A stretch of DNA of 64,000 bases from Woeseia sp037968755 (GCA_037968755.1 JBBKWB010000080.1:1-64000), one strand, 5' to 3'. Counted from the first letter of the stretch, positions 53,980-63,333 are shown. The notes: generated by a model from the sequence alone, not told the origin. Numbers and translations are program-made.

Positions 53980-54383
53980 GCTTAACGTGCTGCGTAAATA
54001 AGCTATTTTCGAGAAAAATCGGCAATTGGGAATCTTGTTCAATCCCCGCGCAGCCAGGCTCAAAATGACATTCAGAAACTGTCGCCAAAATCTGGAAAAA
54101 TGCAGCGAAAATCCAATAATGTCGGAACATGCCACTGGCGCAGATTGCGGAATGGTGCGGGACCGATGGTTGGCAGTTAACTTGTCGTTAAAATCGCGAA
54201 AAATTCGCTTAATATCTAAAAATATCTTAAAAATTCTAAAAACGTTCGAAATTCTCAGCCAGCCGATAAATACTCATCTCAAGCACTCATAGCCGCAGTA
54301 AAAAGTCCATATCGTCAGCTAAGAGTGCTAAAAATATGCCAAAAATCGGCAATTATCGGTAATTATCCGTAAAATCGTAATTT
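53980..54383. other. AT-rich intergenic block with phased A-tracts
   Basis: 404 bp between convergent waaF and the GT9 gene. It is clearly lower in GC than its neighbours. A-tracts of 3-5 bp start at about 54190, 54199, 54218, 54229, 54238 and 54249, and at 54087, 54096 and 54108, spacings near 9-12 bp or twice that. This is the pattern of intrinsically curved DNA. Direct repeats AAATCGGCAATT occur at about 54017 and 54341. No gene is supported inside. Confidence 0.6.
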
Positions 54384-55442
54384 CTAGCCTTTGCCTGACA
54401 GCAGCTGGTCCAGTCGTTCGTTAACCTGCGCGAGGCGAATCAGCCCCATGGCGCCCGGGTCGCGCACGCGCTGTCCCCAGCGGAGCTCGGCCGGCGACTT
54501 GCCCAGGTATTTCTGCACCGCCTCCGGGTAGGCATTCACGCACAAATCGCGGCTGCGATAGGGCCCGGTCCGGTCTGGGTTGGAGGCCGCATACAGTCCA
54601 ATCACCGGCGTAGCCACCGTCGTGGCCATGTGGGCCGGGCCCGAGTCCGGGCACAACAGGCCGTCGGCAACATCGATCACGGCCAGTAGCTGTTTGAGCG
54701 TAGTGGCCCCCATCAGGTTCGTGACTCCGGGGCCTGCAAGTTTGCAAATAGTCGCAGCGTATTCCTGTTCAAGCGCACTGTTGCCGCCGGTGAGGACTAC
54801 CTTGCAGTTGAATTTGCTTTGCGCGTGGCGTGCTGCTGCCGCGTAATTTTCGGCGCTCCAGTTGCGAAAGTTGCGCGAGCGCTGACTGCTGCATGGGCTG
54901 ATAACCAGCAGCGGTCGTTCATTGCTGTGGAACTGGCGTGCAAACTCCCGCTGCTGGTCTGACAGTGGTATGTCCCAGCGCAAATCCCGTTGCGGTACTC
55001 CCAGTATCCGGGCAAACGACAGCATGGCGTCCTGCACATGCTGGCGCTGCTCCTTCGCGATGCGTCGATTTGTGAACAGCCATTGGAAATCACGAGCGCG
55101 CGCAAAGTCGTAGCCGATGCGCAGCCGCGTTCGCAAGGATCGATATATGAAATTTGCGCGCATGGATGCGTGCATGCACAGCGCGGCATCGAACTGCCGG
55201 CCTGCCAGCTGTCGGCGTACGTCTTTGTAAGCGGCACGACCTTTAGATTTATCCAAAATGATAAACTCGACGTCGGGAATATCCGCCATCAAGCTCGCTT
55301 CTGTCTTACCGATGATCCAGGTGATCCGGGTCTCTGGCCACGTGTCCTGTATGCTGCGCACAACGGCCAGCGCATGGCAGGTGTCGCCAATGGCCGAGAG
55401 ACGCACGATACACAGACTGTCCGGCGGCGCTTGCTGAAACAT
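54384..55442 (-). CDS. Glycosyltransferase family 9 (heptosyltransferase I-like)
   Basis: 352 residues from ATG 55442 (in-frame ATG 55451 adds three). GT9 motifs: IVRLSAIGDTCHALAVVRSI, ISPCSSQRSRNFRNWSAENYA, VVLTGGNSALE, and LLCPDSGPAHMATTVATPVIGLYAASNP. It is more like WaaC or a related core heptosyltransferase than WaaF. It lies beside kdkA and divergent from it. Assignment to heptosyltransferase I is an inference. Confidence 0.88.
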   Translation of the reverse strand: MFQQAPPDSLCIVRLSAIGDTCHALAVVRSIQDTWPETRITWIIGKTEASLMADIPDVEFIILDKSKGRAAYKDVRRQLAGRQFDAALCMHASMRANFIYRSLRTRLRIGYDFARARDFQWLFTNRRIAKEQRQHVQDAMLSFARILGVPQRDLRWDIPLSDQQREFARQFHSNERPLLVISPCSSQRSRNFRNWSAENYAAAARHAQSKFNCKVVLTGGNSALEQEYAATICKLAGPGVTNLMGATTLKQLLAVIDVADGLLCPDSGPAHMATTVATPVIGLYAASNPDRTGPYRSRDLCVNAYPEAVQKYLGKSPAELRWGQRVRDPGAMGLIRLAQVNERLDQLLSGKG

Positions 55443-55471
55443 GTAGTCCAACCAGTGAAGGACGGCCAGAA

Positions 55472-56203
55472 TTGAGCGACACCGTCAAGAAGACCAGAAC
55501 CGGCGCCATCCTATACGATACCGCCATCCTCAACCAGATTTCAGAGGAGCGCTTTAGCGCGCGCGGCTGGAAGCAGGTGCAACCCGTTTCCGGAAACCTG
55601 CGTGCAGCCGGTCGCGGTCAAACCCTGATTGTCAGAGATGAAGATCAGGAATTCGTGCTGCGACATTACATGCGCGGCGGGCTCGTCGGCCGGCTTGTTC
55701 GCGACGTCTACGCGTGGGTTAGTGAGGAACGTACTCGCCCGTTTGCCGAGTGGCGAATGCTCTACAAGATGCGCGAGATGGGTCTGCCTGTTCCGCGCCC
55801 GGTGGCGGCTCGCTACAAGCGTTCCGGAACCTTTTACTCTGCAGATTTATTGACCGAGCGCGTGCCGGGGATAGAGCCGTTGTCGCAGCGCATTGCGAAT
55901 GGCCGCTGCTCGCCGGAATTCTGGCAATCGCTGGGTGCCGGTCTGCAGCGTTTTCACCAAAAAGGTGTTTGTCATGCGGACCTGAACGCCTACAACGTGC
56001 AGATAGGCCCCAAAGACGAGTTATGGCTGCTGGACTTCGATCGCGGCACGATCAGAAAGCCGGGCACCTGGCAGGCGAACAACCTCGCGCGACTGCATCG
56101 CAGCCTGAAAAAAATCCGCGGACTGGACCGGACAATCCGCTGGACTGAGAACGACTGGCGGCAACTTCTGGACGGTTACTTCCAGTCATCCAGGTCTGCG
56201 TAG
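55472..56203 (+). CDS. kdkA: 3-deoxy-D-manno-octulosonic acid (Kdo) kinase
   Basis: 243 residues from TTG 55472. Small-kinase fold with FVLRHYMRGGLVGRLVRDVY, LPVPRPVAARY, the catalytic HADLNAYN and metal-binding LLDFDRG. KdkA phosphorylates the Kdo of the LPS inner core in organisms with one Kdo. The 3' end overlaps lpxL by 28 bp in convergent orientation. Confidence 0.92.
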   Translation: MSDTVKKTRTGAILYDTAILNQISEERFSARGWKQVQPVSGNLRAAGRGQTLIVRDEDQEFVLRHYMRGGLVGRLVRDVYAWVSEERTRPFAEWRMLYKMREMGLPVPRPVAARYKRSGTFYSADLLTERVPGIEPLSQRIANGRCSPEFWQSLGAGLQRFHQKGVCHADLNAYNVQIGPKDELWLLDFDRGTIRKPGTWQANNLARLHRSLKKIRGLDRTIRWTENDWRQLLDGYFQSSRSA

Positions 56204-57117
56204 TAGTCGGGCAGATCAGCCGGCAGGTTCTTGTACTTGCGGTGAATCCAGTAGTACTGCTCAGGGCAGAGTCGGATGCGCTCTTCGAGCAAACTGACAT
56301 AGCGTTCAGTGTCCTTCACGGGATCATCACTAGGAAAGCCGTCCAGCGGTGCGAGTATGTTCAGTTCATAACGGCCATTCGCGAGGCGTCGAGGAAAGTA
56401 CGGAATGACGCGCGCCTTGCCGAGCCTGGCCAAGGTGCTTGTGGCGGTATTGGTCATCGATGGAACGCCGAAGAACGGGATCGCCGCGGATTGCTTCAGG
56501 TTGTAACTCTGGTCCGGCGCATACCACACTGGCCGACCCTCGCGCAGGCTGCGCACCATACTTTTGATGTCATTCTTTTCGATCGTGCTGCGCGCCGAAC
56601 GCTCCCTTCCTGTGCGCAGAATCTCGGTCAGGAACGGATTGCGGTGTTTGCGATAAACGGCGTCAAACGGCGGGCAGTTCAGGCTCAGTACCCGACCGCT
56701 GATTTCGAGCGTGGTGAAATGCGCGCTCAACAGAATAATGCCGACACCGTCCGCCGCTGCCTTTTTGATGTGCTCAGTGCCGTAAATATCAGTGAGCGCG
56801 AGCATCTCGCGATCGGATGCCCAGCGCCCGAGGCCAAGCTCAACCAACGACATTCCCTGCGCTTCCATATGTTCGCGGGCAAGTCGGTTGCGCGCGGCTT
56901 CGTCGAGTTCAGGAAAAGCGAGTGCCAGGTTGCGGCGAATGATTGCGCGTCGACTCGGTACCAGCCGATGCAATGCCCGGCCGAGCGCCCGGCCAATGGC
57001 GAGTCGTACCGCGTGCGGCAACAGGCAGACGCCGCGCAGCAGCAGCAGGCCCAGCCAGGCTAGCCAGTAGTTGGGTGTCCAGAAATGAAAGAGCGGCTTG
57101 CGCCCGGGTTTGCTCAT
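56176..57117 (-). CDS. lpxL: Lipid A biosynthesis lauroyl acyltransferase
   Basis: 313 residues. N-terminal membrane segment (WLAWLGLLLLRGVCLLP). Acyltransferase motif HFTTLE (Hx4E) in ILLSAHFTTLEISGR, then YRKHRNPFLTEILRTGRE and the ATSTLARLGKA loop, with the C-terminal YYWIHRKYKNLP. LpxL transfers the secondary acyl chain to Kdo-lipid A. LpxM-type specificity cannot be ruled out. Convergent overlap of 28 bp with kdkA. Confidence 0.92.
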   Translation of the reverse strand: MSKPGRKPLFHFWTPNYWLAWLGLLLLRGVCLLPHAVRLAIGRALGRALHRLVPSRRAIIRRNLALAFPELDEAARNRLAREHMEAQGMSLVELGLGRWASDREMLALTDIYGTEHIKKAAADGVGIILLSAHFTTLEISGRVLSLNCPPFDAVYRKHRNPFLTEILRTGRERSARSTIEKNDIKSMVRSLREGRPVWYAPDQSYNLKQSAAIPFFGVPSMTNTATSTLARLGKARVIPYFPRRLANGRYELNILAPLDGFPSDDPVKDTERYVSLLEERIRLCPEQYYWIHRKYKNLPADLPDYYADLDDWK

Positions 57118-57188
57118 CGGTGTCGTTTGTTAAAAGTGCGCCGCGAGTGTAACGAGAGCACGGTGGTGCGGGCAATTTTAAGGCGCGA

Positions 57189-58502
57189 TTATTCCGAGAT
57201 GCCCTCGGTGTAGCCTTCGCTGGATTCAACCTCGTCCTGGGCCAGCGGGTCACGATCCGGGTCTTGCTGTGGCGGCGCCTGCTCCGTTTCAATGCCCACA
57301 TGAAAGGCGGCAAAGCCTGGCATGACTACCTGGTTTCGTGCCATTCCGATAATGCGTCCCGAGTAGGGCGAATACAGGTTTGTTGTCGCGTTATTCATTG
57401 GATCGGTAATCGAGCCGAGCAGGTCGCCGCGACGCACGCTGCTGCCGAGACTAACGTCGGCTAGCAGGATGCCACCGCGATTCGCGCGCACCCAGGTTGA
57501 GCGGTAGTAGACAGGCTCCGGGTCGCCCCACAGGCGGCCGCGCTTGACCATGCCCAAGGTGTGCAACAAGGTTTCAATGCCTTTGACCCCGTGCTGGACT
57601 TCTTTGAGTTCGAGTTCAGACGGCCCGCCGGCCTCCAGCGTTACCGTGGGCACACCCGCAGCGGTTGCGGCATGCCGCAAGGTGCCATTAGCCGGCGTGC
57701 TGTGCAGGATAACCGTCGCGCCGAAGCCCTGTGTGATCGTGACAACATCCGGATTGCGCAGGTCGGCGCGCAGTTGCGGCAGATTAGTGCGCTCGAATGA
57801 ACCGGTGTGCAAATCAATTAACGCGTCACAGTGCAAAACGATTTCGGTAAAAAATGAATGCGCGATGCGCGAAGCTGAGCTGCCATTGCGGTTACCCGGG
57901 AAATAGCGATTGAGGTCGCGACGATCAGGCAGGTAACGCGAACCACGGCGAAAACCTTGCAAGTTGACGATCGGAACACCGATTACGGCGCCAGCGAGCT
58001 TTTCCGGAATCAGGTCGTGCATCACCCGACGCACCATTTCGATACCGTTCAATTCGTCGCCGTGCAACGCGGCTGTCAGACACAGGGTTGGCCCGGCATG
58101 GCGGCCATTGACTACCAGCACCGGAGTGGTGACCGGAACGCCCTCGAACAATTCGGTGGCCGCCCAGGCCAGCCGTCGATACGTGCCTGGTGGTACATCG
58201 ACCCCAAGCAGGTGCAGGCTTTCGGCTGCGTGATCGGCGGTGGTGACGGCGTTAGCCAGCGGTACGACAGGGACAATGCGGTCACTGGCGTCAACCACCG
58301 GACTCTGCAGGGTGTTCGTTTCAGCTACTTCTTCGCCAGCTGCTTCTTCGGAACGCGCTTCGGTAATCCGGGTCTCATCCAGCATGGCGAGCTGGGTGTT
58401 GCCGCTATCCTGCTCTTCCGCGGCGTACGCAACTGTGCAAAGTGACAGCAATGCCATCAACATTAACAACGATTTCTGCAGAGAGAGATTTAGTGACTTC
58501 AT
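57189..58502 (-). CDS. Exported succinylglutamate desuccinylase/aspartoacylase-family protein
   Basis: About 437 residues from ATG 58502 (in-frame starts 58508 and GTG 58526 exist). Signal peptide (SLLMLMALLSLCTVAYA). AstE/AspA zinc-carboxypeptidase-like domain: HGDELNGIEMVRRVM (zinc H and E), RDLNRYFPGNRNG, and DLHTGSF with the third ligand. The C-terminal part (GRIIGMARNQVVMPGFAAFHVG) is the usual beta wing. Acid-rich tail. It probably removes acyl groups from an amino acid or peptide in the periplasm. Confidence 0.86.
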   Translation of the reverse strand: MKSLNLSLQKSLLMLMALLSLCTVAYAAEEQDSGNTQLAMLDETRITEARSEEAAGEEVAETNTLQSPVVDASDRIVPVVPLANAVTTADHAAESLHLLGVDVPPGTYRRLAWAATELFEGVPVTTPVLVVNGRHAGPTLCLTAALHGDELNGIEMVRRVMHDLIPEKLAGAVIGVPIVNLQGFRRGSRYLPDRRDLNRYFPGNRNGSSASRIAHSFFTEIVLHCDALIDLHTGSFERTNLPQLRADLRNPDVVTITQGFGATVILHSTPANGTLRHAATAAGVPTVTLEAGGPSELELKEVQHGVKGIETLLHTLGMVKRGRLWGDPEPVYYRSTWVRANRGGILLADVSLGSSVRRGDLLGSITDPMNNATTNLYSPYSGRIIGMARNQVVMPGFAAFHVGIETEQAPPQQDPDRDPLAQDEVESSEGYTEGISE

Positions 58503-58645
58503 GGGCATGTGGCCGTGAGGCAGCACGTAACGGAATTCGTTTCCGGGTTTCGACAGTTAGGAAAATGCCCTATAAAGGGCGCGAGTTCTGTGAACTGTGC
58601 GGTGTTCCCGCATTCAGCCCGATAAATCAAGTCTAATAGGTACCG

Positions 58646-60643
58646 ATGATAAGTCCTTTTTGCAAACTACGTCTCATTACTTTTACCGCGGTTCTCGCAT
58701 TTTCTGGTGTGCAGCCGTCGATTGCCGCTGACGATATCTTCCCGCTTCCGCCTGAACTGAGTCGGGATGTGGAGTTCTGGCTATCGGTGTTTACCGAGTA
58801 CTCCACGGATGAAGGCCTGTTGCACGACAATCGCAACCTGGCCGTCGTGTATGAGCGTGTCGCCATGCCAGCCAGTGTTTCGCGGCGCGAGCGTAACCGC
58901 CGCGTCGGTGATCGACGCAAGCACTACCAGGCCATCTTGCGCAAACTGGGAAAAGGCCAACGGGACAACCTCAGTGCTGAAGAAGAACGAGTTCTGGCGC
59001 TCTGGCCGCGCAATGTCAGCAACAATGAGCTGACCGAGGCTGCCGGGCGTATTCGTTTTCAGCACGGCTTGTCGGATCGTTTTCGCGAGGGCCTGGAGCG
59101 TTCGGGTCGCTGGCGTGAGCATGTGAATGCGTCGTTTACTCGCCTCGGCGTGCCGACTGAGCTCGCCGCGTTGCCGCATGTGGAGTCTTCCTACAACCCC
59201 GCAGCGCGTTCGCACGTCGGTGCATCCGGGATCTGGCAGTTCACGCGCGGAACCGGTCGCCGCTTCATGCGTATTGATCATGTGCTCGACGAACGCAACG
59301 ACCCCTACACGGCAACAGTGGCGGCGGGCGAGTTGCTGGCCTACAACTATTCGATTCTCGGCAACTGGCCAATGGCAATTACTGCCTACAATCACGGCCT
59401 GTCGGGTGCGCGCCGGGCAATGCAGGAATTCGGTGCTGAAAATTACGCGCAGATCATGCGCGAATATCGCGGTCGCACGTTCGGTTTTGCCTCGCGCAAT
59501 TTTTACGTCGCATTTCTGGCCGCACTGCGAGTCGACCAGGATCCGGAAAAGTATTTTCCTGGTGTACAGCGGGAGCCAGCACTCAACTACGACAGCGCAG
59601 TGCTGAAGGCTTTCCTGCCGGCCGATCAGCTCGTGAGCCTGACCGGGATCAGCAGCCGGGAGCTTGCCAGTTTCAATCCTGCCACCCAGGCAACAATCTG
59701 GCAGGGCAGCAAGCATTTGCCAAAAGGCTTTGAATTGCGTGTGCCTGGCGGCCGTCTGGCTGAACCCCTGTCCGAGCTGCTGGCGAATGTTGGACCTACA
59801 GTGTGGCAGCAGGAACAATTGCCGGATCTGTTTCACACCGTGGCGCGCGGCGACACCTTGTCTGAAATTGCCGAAGCCTACCGGACCCGGGTCTCGACCC
59901 TGGTTGCCCTGAACAGCCTTGGCAGCAGTAATCGCATTCGCATCGGCCAGCAAATCAGACTGCCCGCGGCGGGCCCGGCCCCTGTGGTGGTTGCAGCGGC
60001 GCCCGCACCTGTTGTTCAACCAGTACCGACACCAACACCAACACCAACACCAACACCTGTACCTGCACCTGCGCCTGAACCGGTGGCGGATGATTTGCTC
60101 GTCGCTACTGCCGAGGATGAACAGATCACGAATACCGGCGCGTTGCCGGATCAGGTCGATATGGGCGACGATGCAGACGCAGCGGCCGAGCAACGCACCA
60201 GCCTGTTGTCCGACCCCAGCGACTACACAGTGGCTGCTGACAAGTCCATTGAAGTACAGCCGCTGGAAACCCTGGGACACTACGCCGACTGGCTGGAAAT
60301 CCGCACGCAACGCCTTCGCGACATCAATCGCCTGGCGTTTCGTGCCTCTGTCGGCCTCGGTACCCGCTTGAAACTCGACTTCAGCAAAGTCGACGAGAGT
60401 ACTTTTGAAGCGCGTCGGGTTGCCTACCAGCAGTCGCAGCAGGATGCCTTCTTCCGTGACAATACGATCCGCGGCGTTACCGAACACACCGTCAAGCGCG
60501 GCGAGTCCGTCTGGGTGCTGGCACTGCGCCAATACAAAGTGCCGCTATGGCTGTTCCGACAGTACAACCCGCAACTCGACGTGCATAACGTCCTGCCGGG
60601 GACCGTCGTAAGGTTGCCGATTCTTACCCGCAAAGAAGCATGA
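58646..60643 (+). CDS. Membrane-bound lytic murein transglycosylase (MltD-like) with LysM repeats
   Basis: 665 residues. Signal peptide. Lytic transglycosylase (GH23) domain about 160-310 with the catalytic E180 in LPHVESSYNPAARSHVGASG, and QFTRGTG, ITAYNHGLSGARRAM. LysM module about 395-440 (FHTVARGDTLSEIAEAYRTRV). A Pro/Thr linker (PTPTPTPTPTPVPAPAP) follows, encoded by four ACCAAC units. A second, less typical LysM-like region near the C-terminus (about 613-660: HTVKRGESVWVLALRQY). It cleaves the glycan strand of peptidoglycan. Confidence 0.93.
   Translation: MISPFCKLRLITFTAVLAFSGVQPSIAADDIFPLPPELSRDVEFWLSVFTEYSTDEGLLHDNRNLAVVYERVAMPASVSRRERNRRVGDRRKHYQAILRKLGKGQRDNLSAEEERVLALWPRNVSNNELTEAAGRIRFQHGLSDRFREGLERSGRWREHVNASFTRLGVPTELAALPHVESSYNPAARSHVGASGIWQFTRGTGRRFMRIDHVLDERNDPYTATVAAGELLAYNYSILGNWPMAITAYNHGLSGARRAMQEFGAENYAQIMREYRGRTFGFASRNFYVAFLAALRVDQDPEKYFPGVQREPALNYDSAVLKAFLPADQLVSLTGISSRELASFNPATQATIWQGSKHLPKGFELRVPGGRLAEPLSELLANVGPTVWQQEQLPDLFHTVARGDTLSEIAEAYRTRVSTLVALNSLGSSNRIRIGQQIRLPAAGPAPVVVAAAPAPVVQPVPTPTPTPTPTPVPAPAPEPVADDLLVATAEDEQITNTGALPDQVDMGDDADAAAEQRTSLLSDPSDYTVAADKSIEVQPLETLGHYADWLEIRTQRLRDINRLAFRASVGLGTRLKLDFSKVDESTFEARRVAYQQSQQDAFFRDNTIRGVTEHTVKRGESVWVLALRQYKVPLWLFRQYNPQLDVHNVLPGTVVRLPILTRKEA
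60031..60054 (+). repeat. Hexanucleotide repeat (ACCAAC)4 in the MltD-like linker
   Basis: Four identical ACCAAC units preceded by a variant ACCGAC. They encode the Thr-Pro linker. The in-frame 6-bp unit means length changes would not break the gene. Confidence 0.85.
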
Positions 60644-60656
60644 GCCGCGTGCTCTG

Positions 60657-61046
60657 GTGACCGTCGTCCTGCGCTTTCTGCCGGTGCTGTTTGTGACTAT
60701 GGCGGCTATTGCGTACGTCGGCCATGTTGAAGGTCGTGACGCCTACATTGTGCGCAACGCGTTGCCGATGCTGGTATTTCTGCTGCTCGCAGCTGTCTGC
60801 CTGTATCGCGGCGGCGGCCGTTGGCGAGCTGCAGGCTGGCGCTGGCTGTTGGGCACGCTGGGTTTCGCCATACCGGCGATGGGCTTGTCGTTGTATCTGC
60901 ACCACGGTTTCCAGACGGACCTGAACGGTATGTACAGCGACGCTGTGTACCCGCTGGAGCTGTTCCGCTTCCTGCCTGCGTATACCCTGGTGGCAGGCGC
61001 CATCGGTTTTGCGATCGGTTGGATCATCGGCCGAAACGAACTATGA
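60657..61046 (+). CDS. Small integral membrane protein of unknown function
   Basis: 129 residues from GTG 60657. Four hydrophobic segments (FLPVLFVTMAAIAYVGHV, LPMLVFLLLAAVCLY, WLLGTLGFAIPAMGLSLYL, FRFLPAYTLVAGAIGFAIGWIIG). It starts 13 bp after the MltD-like gene, so the two may be co-transcribed. Its last 45 bp form the first unit of a 50-bp tandem repeat that continues beyond the stop. Confidence 0.7.
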   Translation: MTVVLRFLPVLFVTMAAIAYVGHVEGRDAYIVRNALPMLVFLLLAAVCLYRGGGRWRAAGWRWLLGTLGFAIPAMGLSLYLHHGFQTDLNGMYSDAVYPLELFRFLPAYTLVAGAIGFAIGWIIGRNEL

Positions 61047-61190
61047 AAAATCGTAATTGCCATCGTTCGGATATATGGCAAGAAACTGCGACATGAAGTA
61101 TCGGTATTGCCATCGGCTGGCTCAATGGTCGAGGCTTGCGACATGAAATATCGGTATTGCCATCGCCTGGATCACTGGCGGAGTGTGAAT
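61003..61190 (+). repeat. Tandem repeat of about 50 bp (four imperfect units)
   Basis: Units start near 61003, 61051, 61101 and 61151. Units two to four have the shared block ATTGCCATCG at 61056, 61106 and 61156, exactly 50 bp apart, and share GCGACATGAA before it. Unit one is the 3' coding end of the membrane-protein gene (61004-61046). The repeats therefore look like copies of the gene's own 3' end. Confidence 0.8.
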
Positions 61191-61253
61191 TGTGCCATTC
61201 ACTAGACAGTCTGAGTCTGGTAAATTTTCACGCTGAGATTCGCGGAGCGGCCT

Positions 61254-61784
61254 ATGCCTGTAAGCAATAGACAATCACGTGCGCGCCTGCTGCCGGCAAT
61301 GCTCGGCTGCCTGTTGACGCTCGCGGTAACGGCGGACGGTTTCGCCGACAGCGAATTTCCGGTAGCAGACGAAATCATTGTCGAAAAGAGTGCGCGCAAA
61401 CTGCATTTGCTAAAGAACGGCGAGCCGTTTCGTAGCTTTGATATTGCGTTAGGCGTGGCGCCGCTGGGCGATAAGGAGTACGAGGGCGACGCGAAGACTC
61501 CGGAAGGTCGTTATCTGTTGGACGTGCGCAATCCGAACAGCGACTTTTTCCTGTCGATGCATATTTCCTATCCCAGCCAGCAAGACCGGCAGCGCGCCGC
61601 GCAGCGGGGCGTTGATCCAGGCGGGCAGATCATGATTCACGGCCAGCCCAATGAGCCGACCTATTCGGAGGCTTACTACGGCAGCCAGGACTGGACGAAC
61701 GGCTGCATCGCGGTATCCAACTCAGACATGATTGATATCTGGCTGATGACGCCGGATGGCACACCCATCGAAATTCGCCCATAA
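61254..61784 (+). CDS. L,D-transpeptidase (YkuD family)
   Basis: 176 residues with GGAG upstream of the ATG. Signal peptide (MLGCLLTLAVTADGFA). YkuD domain with H129 in MIHGQPN and the catalytic C151 in DWTNGCIAVSN, and the substrate loop TPEGRYLLDVRNP. It crosslinks peptidoglycan or attaches lipoprotein via 3-3 links. Size fits short ErfK-like enzymes with no extra domain. Confidence 0.93.
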   Translation: MPVSNRQSRARLLPAMLGCLLTLAVTADGFADSEFPVADEIIVEKSARKLHLLKNGEPFRSFDIALGVAPLGDKEYEGDAKTPEGRYLLDVRNPNSDFFLSMHISYPSQQDRQRAAQRGVDPGGQIMIHGQPNEPTYSEAYYGSQDWTNGCIAVSNSDMIDIWLMTPDGTPIEIRP

Positions 61785-61920
61785 GCTGCAACGACGCAAC
61801 GACGCAACGACCGGCCATTTCTGTACATTTCGAACCTAAAGTGCAACGCAGCCGCGTTACACTCCAGCACCTCTGCAGACAGCAATCCGGCGTTTACGCC
61901 GCAAATTCAGGAATCCCTAC

Positions 61921-63333
61921 GTGCATGACGCCAAAATAGTGACGAGCAGCAGTATCCGGGCCGACAGCGACATGACCGTCGATGCCGAGGTTTGGCCCGA
62001 GGGCAGCCTCGAGGTGCTGTCCCAGCACGAGGCGGACCAGCTGCGTAACGCTGGCCAGGGCGGCCTCTACACCCTGCTGCGTCGCTGCATGCTCGCGGTT
62101 TTGAACTCCGGCGGCAATTCTGACGATGCGCGCGAGGTTCTGGGCCGACACAAGGATTTCGACGTTCGCTTCGAACAGCAGGACCGTGGCCTGAAAGTCG
62201 TTTTGAGCGGCGCGCCTGCGTCGGCATTCGTTGACGGCCAGATGATCCGAGGTATTCGTGAACAGTTGTTCGCGGTGTTGCGGGATATCGTCTACACCCG
62301 AAACGAGATCGACTCGAGCGGTCGCTTCGACCTGCTGTCCTCCGAGAACATCACTAATGCGGTATTTCACATCCTGCGCAACGCGCGGGTATTTCGCCTG
62401 CCCGCAACCGCCGACATGGTGGTTTGCTGGGGTGGGCACGCCATCAGTCGTGACGAATACGATTACACCAAGAAGGTGGGCTACGAGCTTGGCCTGCGCC
62501 GTCTGAATGTCTGCACCGGCTGCGGACCTGGCGCCATGAAGGGGCCTATGAAGGGCGCAACGATCGGCCACGCCAAGCAACGCATCGGCAATGGTCGCTA
62601 CATCGGCATTACGGAGCCTGGCATCATCGCCGCGGAATCGCCTAATCCGATCGTCAACTCACTGATTATCATGCCGGACATGGAAAAACGCCTGGAGGCC
62701 TTTGTGCGCGTGGGCCACGGCATCATCGTATTTCCGGGAGGCGTTGGTACAGCGGAGGAAATTCTGTACCTCCTTGGCATCCTGATGCACCCCGATAACG
62801 AGCATATGGCGTTGCCGTTGATCCTGACCGGGCCGGCAAATCGTAAAGCCTACTTCGAGCAAATCGACGAATTCATCGGCAAGACGCTGGGTCCGGCCGC
62901 GCAGGCCCGTTATCAAATTGTTATCGATGATCCTGAGGAGGTCGCCCGGCAGATGTTGCACAGCCTGGCGACGGTTCGCGAATACCGCAGAGAGCACGGT
63001 GACGCGTTCTATTTCAACTGGCGCTTGCACATCGACCACGATTTCCAGAAACCGTTTACGGCAACGCATGATTCAATGCGGGAGCTGCAAATCACCCGCG
63101 ACTTGCCAACCCACACTCTTGCAGCCAACTTGCGTCGCGCGTTCTCGGGCCTTGTGTCCGGAAATGTGCGCGAGGACACGCTCGCCGCAATCGAAAAACA
63201 CGGGCCATTCGAGATATCAGGTTCTGCGGAGATCATGAGTTTGCTCGACAAGTTGCTTGCCGGTTTTGTCGCTGATGGCCGCATGAAACTTGAAAGCGAT
63301 CGCTACACCCCGTGTTACAAGGTGCGCGTCTGA
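61921..63333 (+). CDS. ppnN: Pyrimidine/purine nucleotide 5'-monophosphate nucleosidase
   Basis: 470 residues from GTG 61921; an ATG at 61972 is equally good by alignment to the E. coli N-terminus. LOG-like fold with GGHAISRDEYDYTKKVGYELG, CTGCGPGAMKGPMKGATIGH, the PGGVGTAEEILYLLG motif (about residue 273) and the C-terminal DUF3412 region. It releases the base from nucleoside monophosphates and is linked to (p)ppGpp control in E. coli. Stands alone. Confidence 0.93.
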   Translation: MHDAKIVTSSSIRADSDMTVDAEVWPEGSLEVLSQHEADQLRNAGQGGLYTLLRRCMLAVLNSGGNSDDAREVLGRHKDFDVRFEQQDRGLKVVLSGAPASAFVDGQMIRGIREQLFAVLRDIVYTRNEIDSSGRFDLLSSENITNAVFHILRNARVFRLPATADMVVCWGGHAISRDEYDYTKKVGYELGLRRLNVCTGCGPGAMKGPMKGATIGHAKQRIGNGRYIGITEPGIIAAESPNPIVNSLIIMPDMEKRLEAFVRVGHGIIVFPGGVGTAEEILYLLGILMHPDNEHMALPLILTGPANRKAYFEQIDEFIGKTLGPAAQARYQIVIDDPEEVARQMLHSLATVREYRREHGDAFYFNWRLHIDHDFQKPFTATHDSMRELQITRDLPTHTLAANLRRAFSGLVSGNVREDTLAAIEKHGPFEISGSAEIMSLLDKLLAGFVADGRMKLESDRYTPCYKVRV

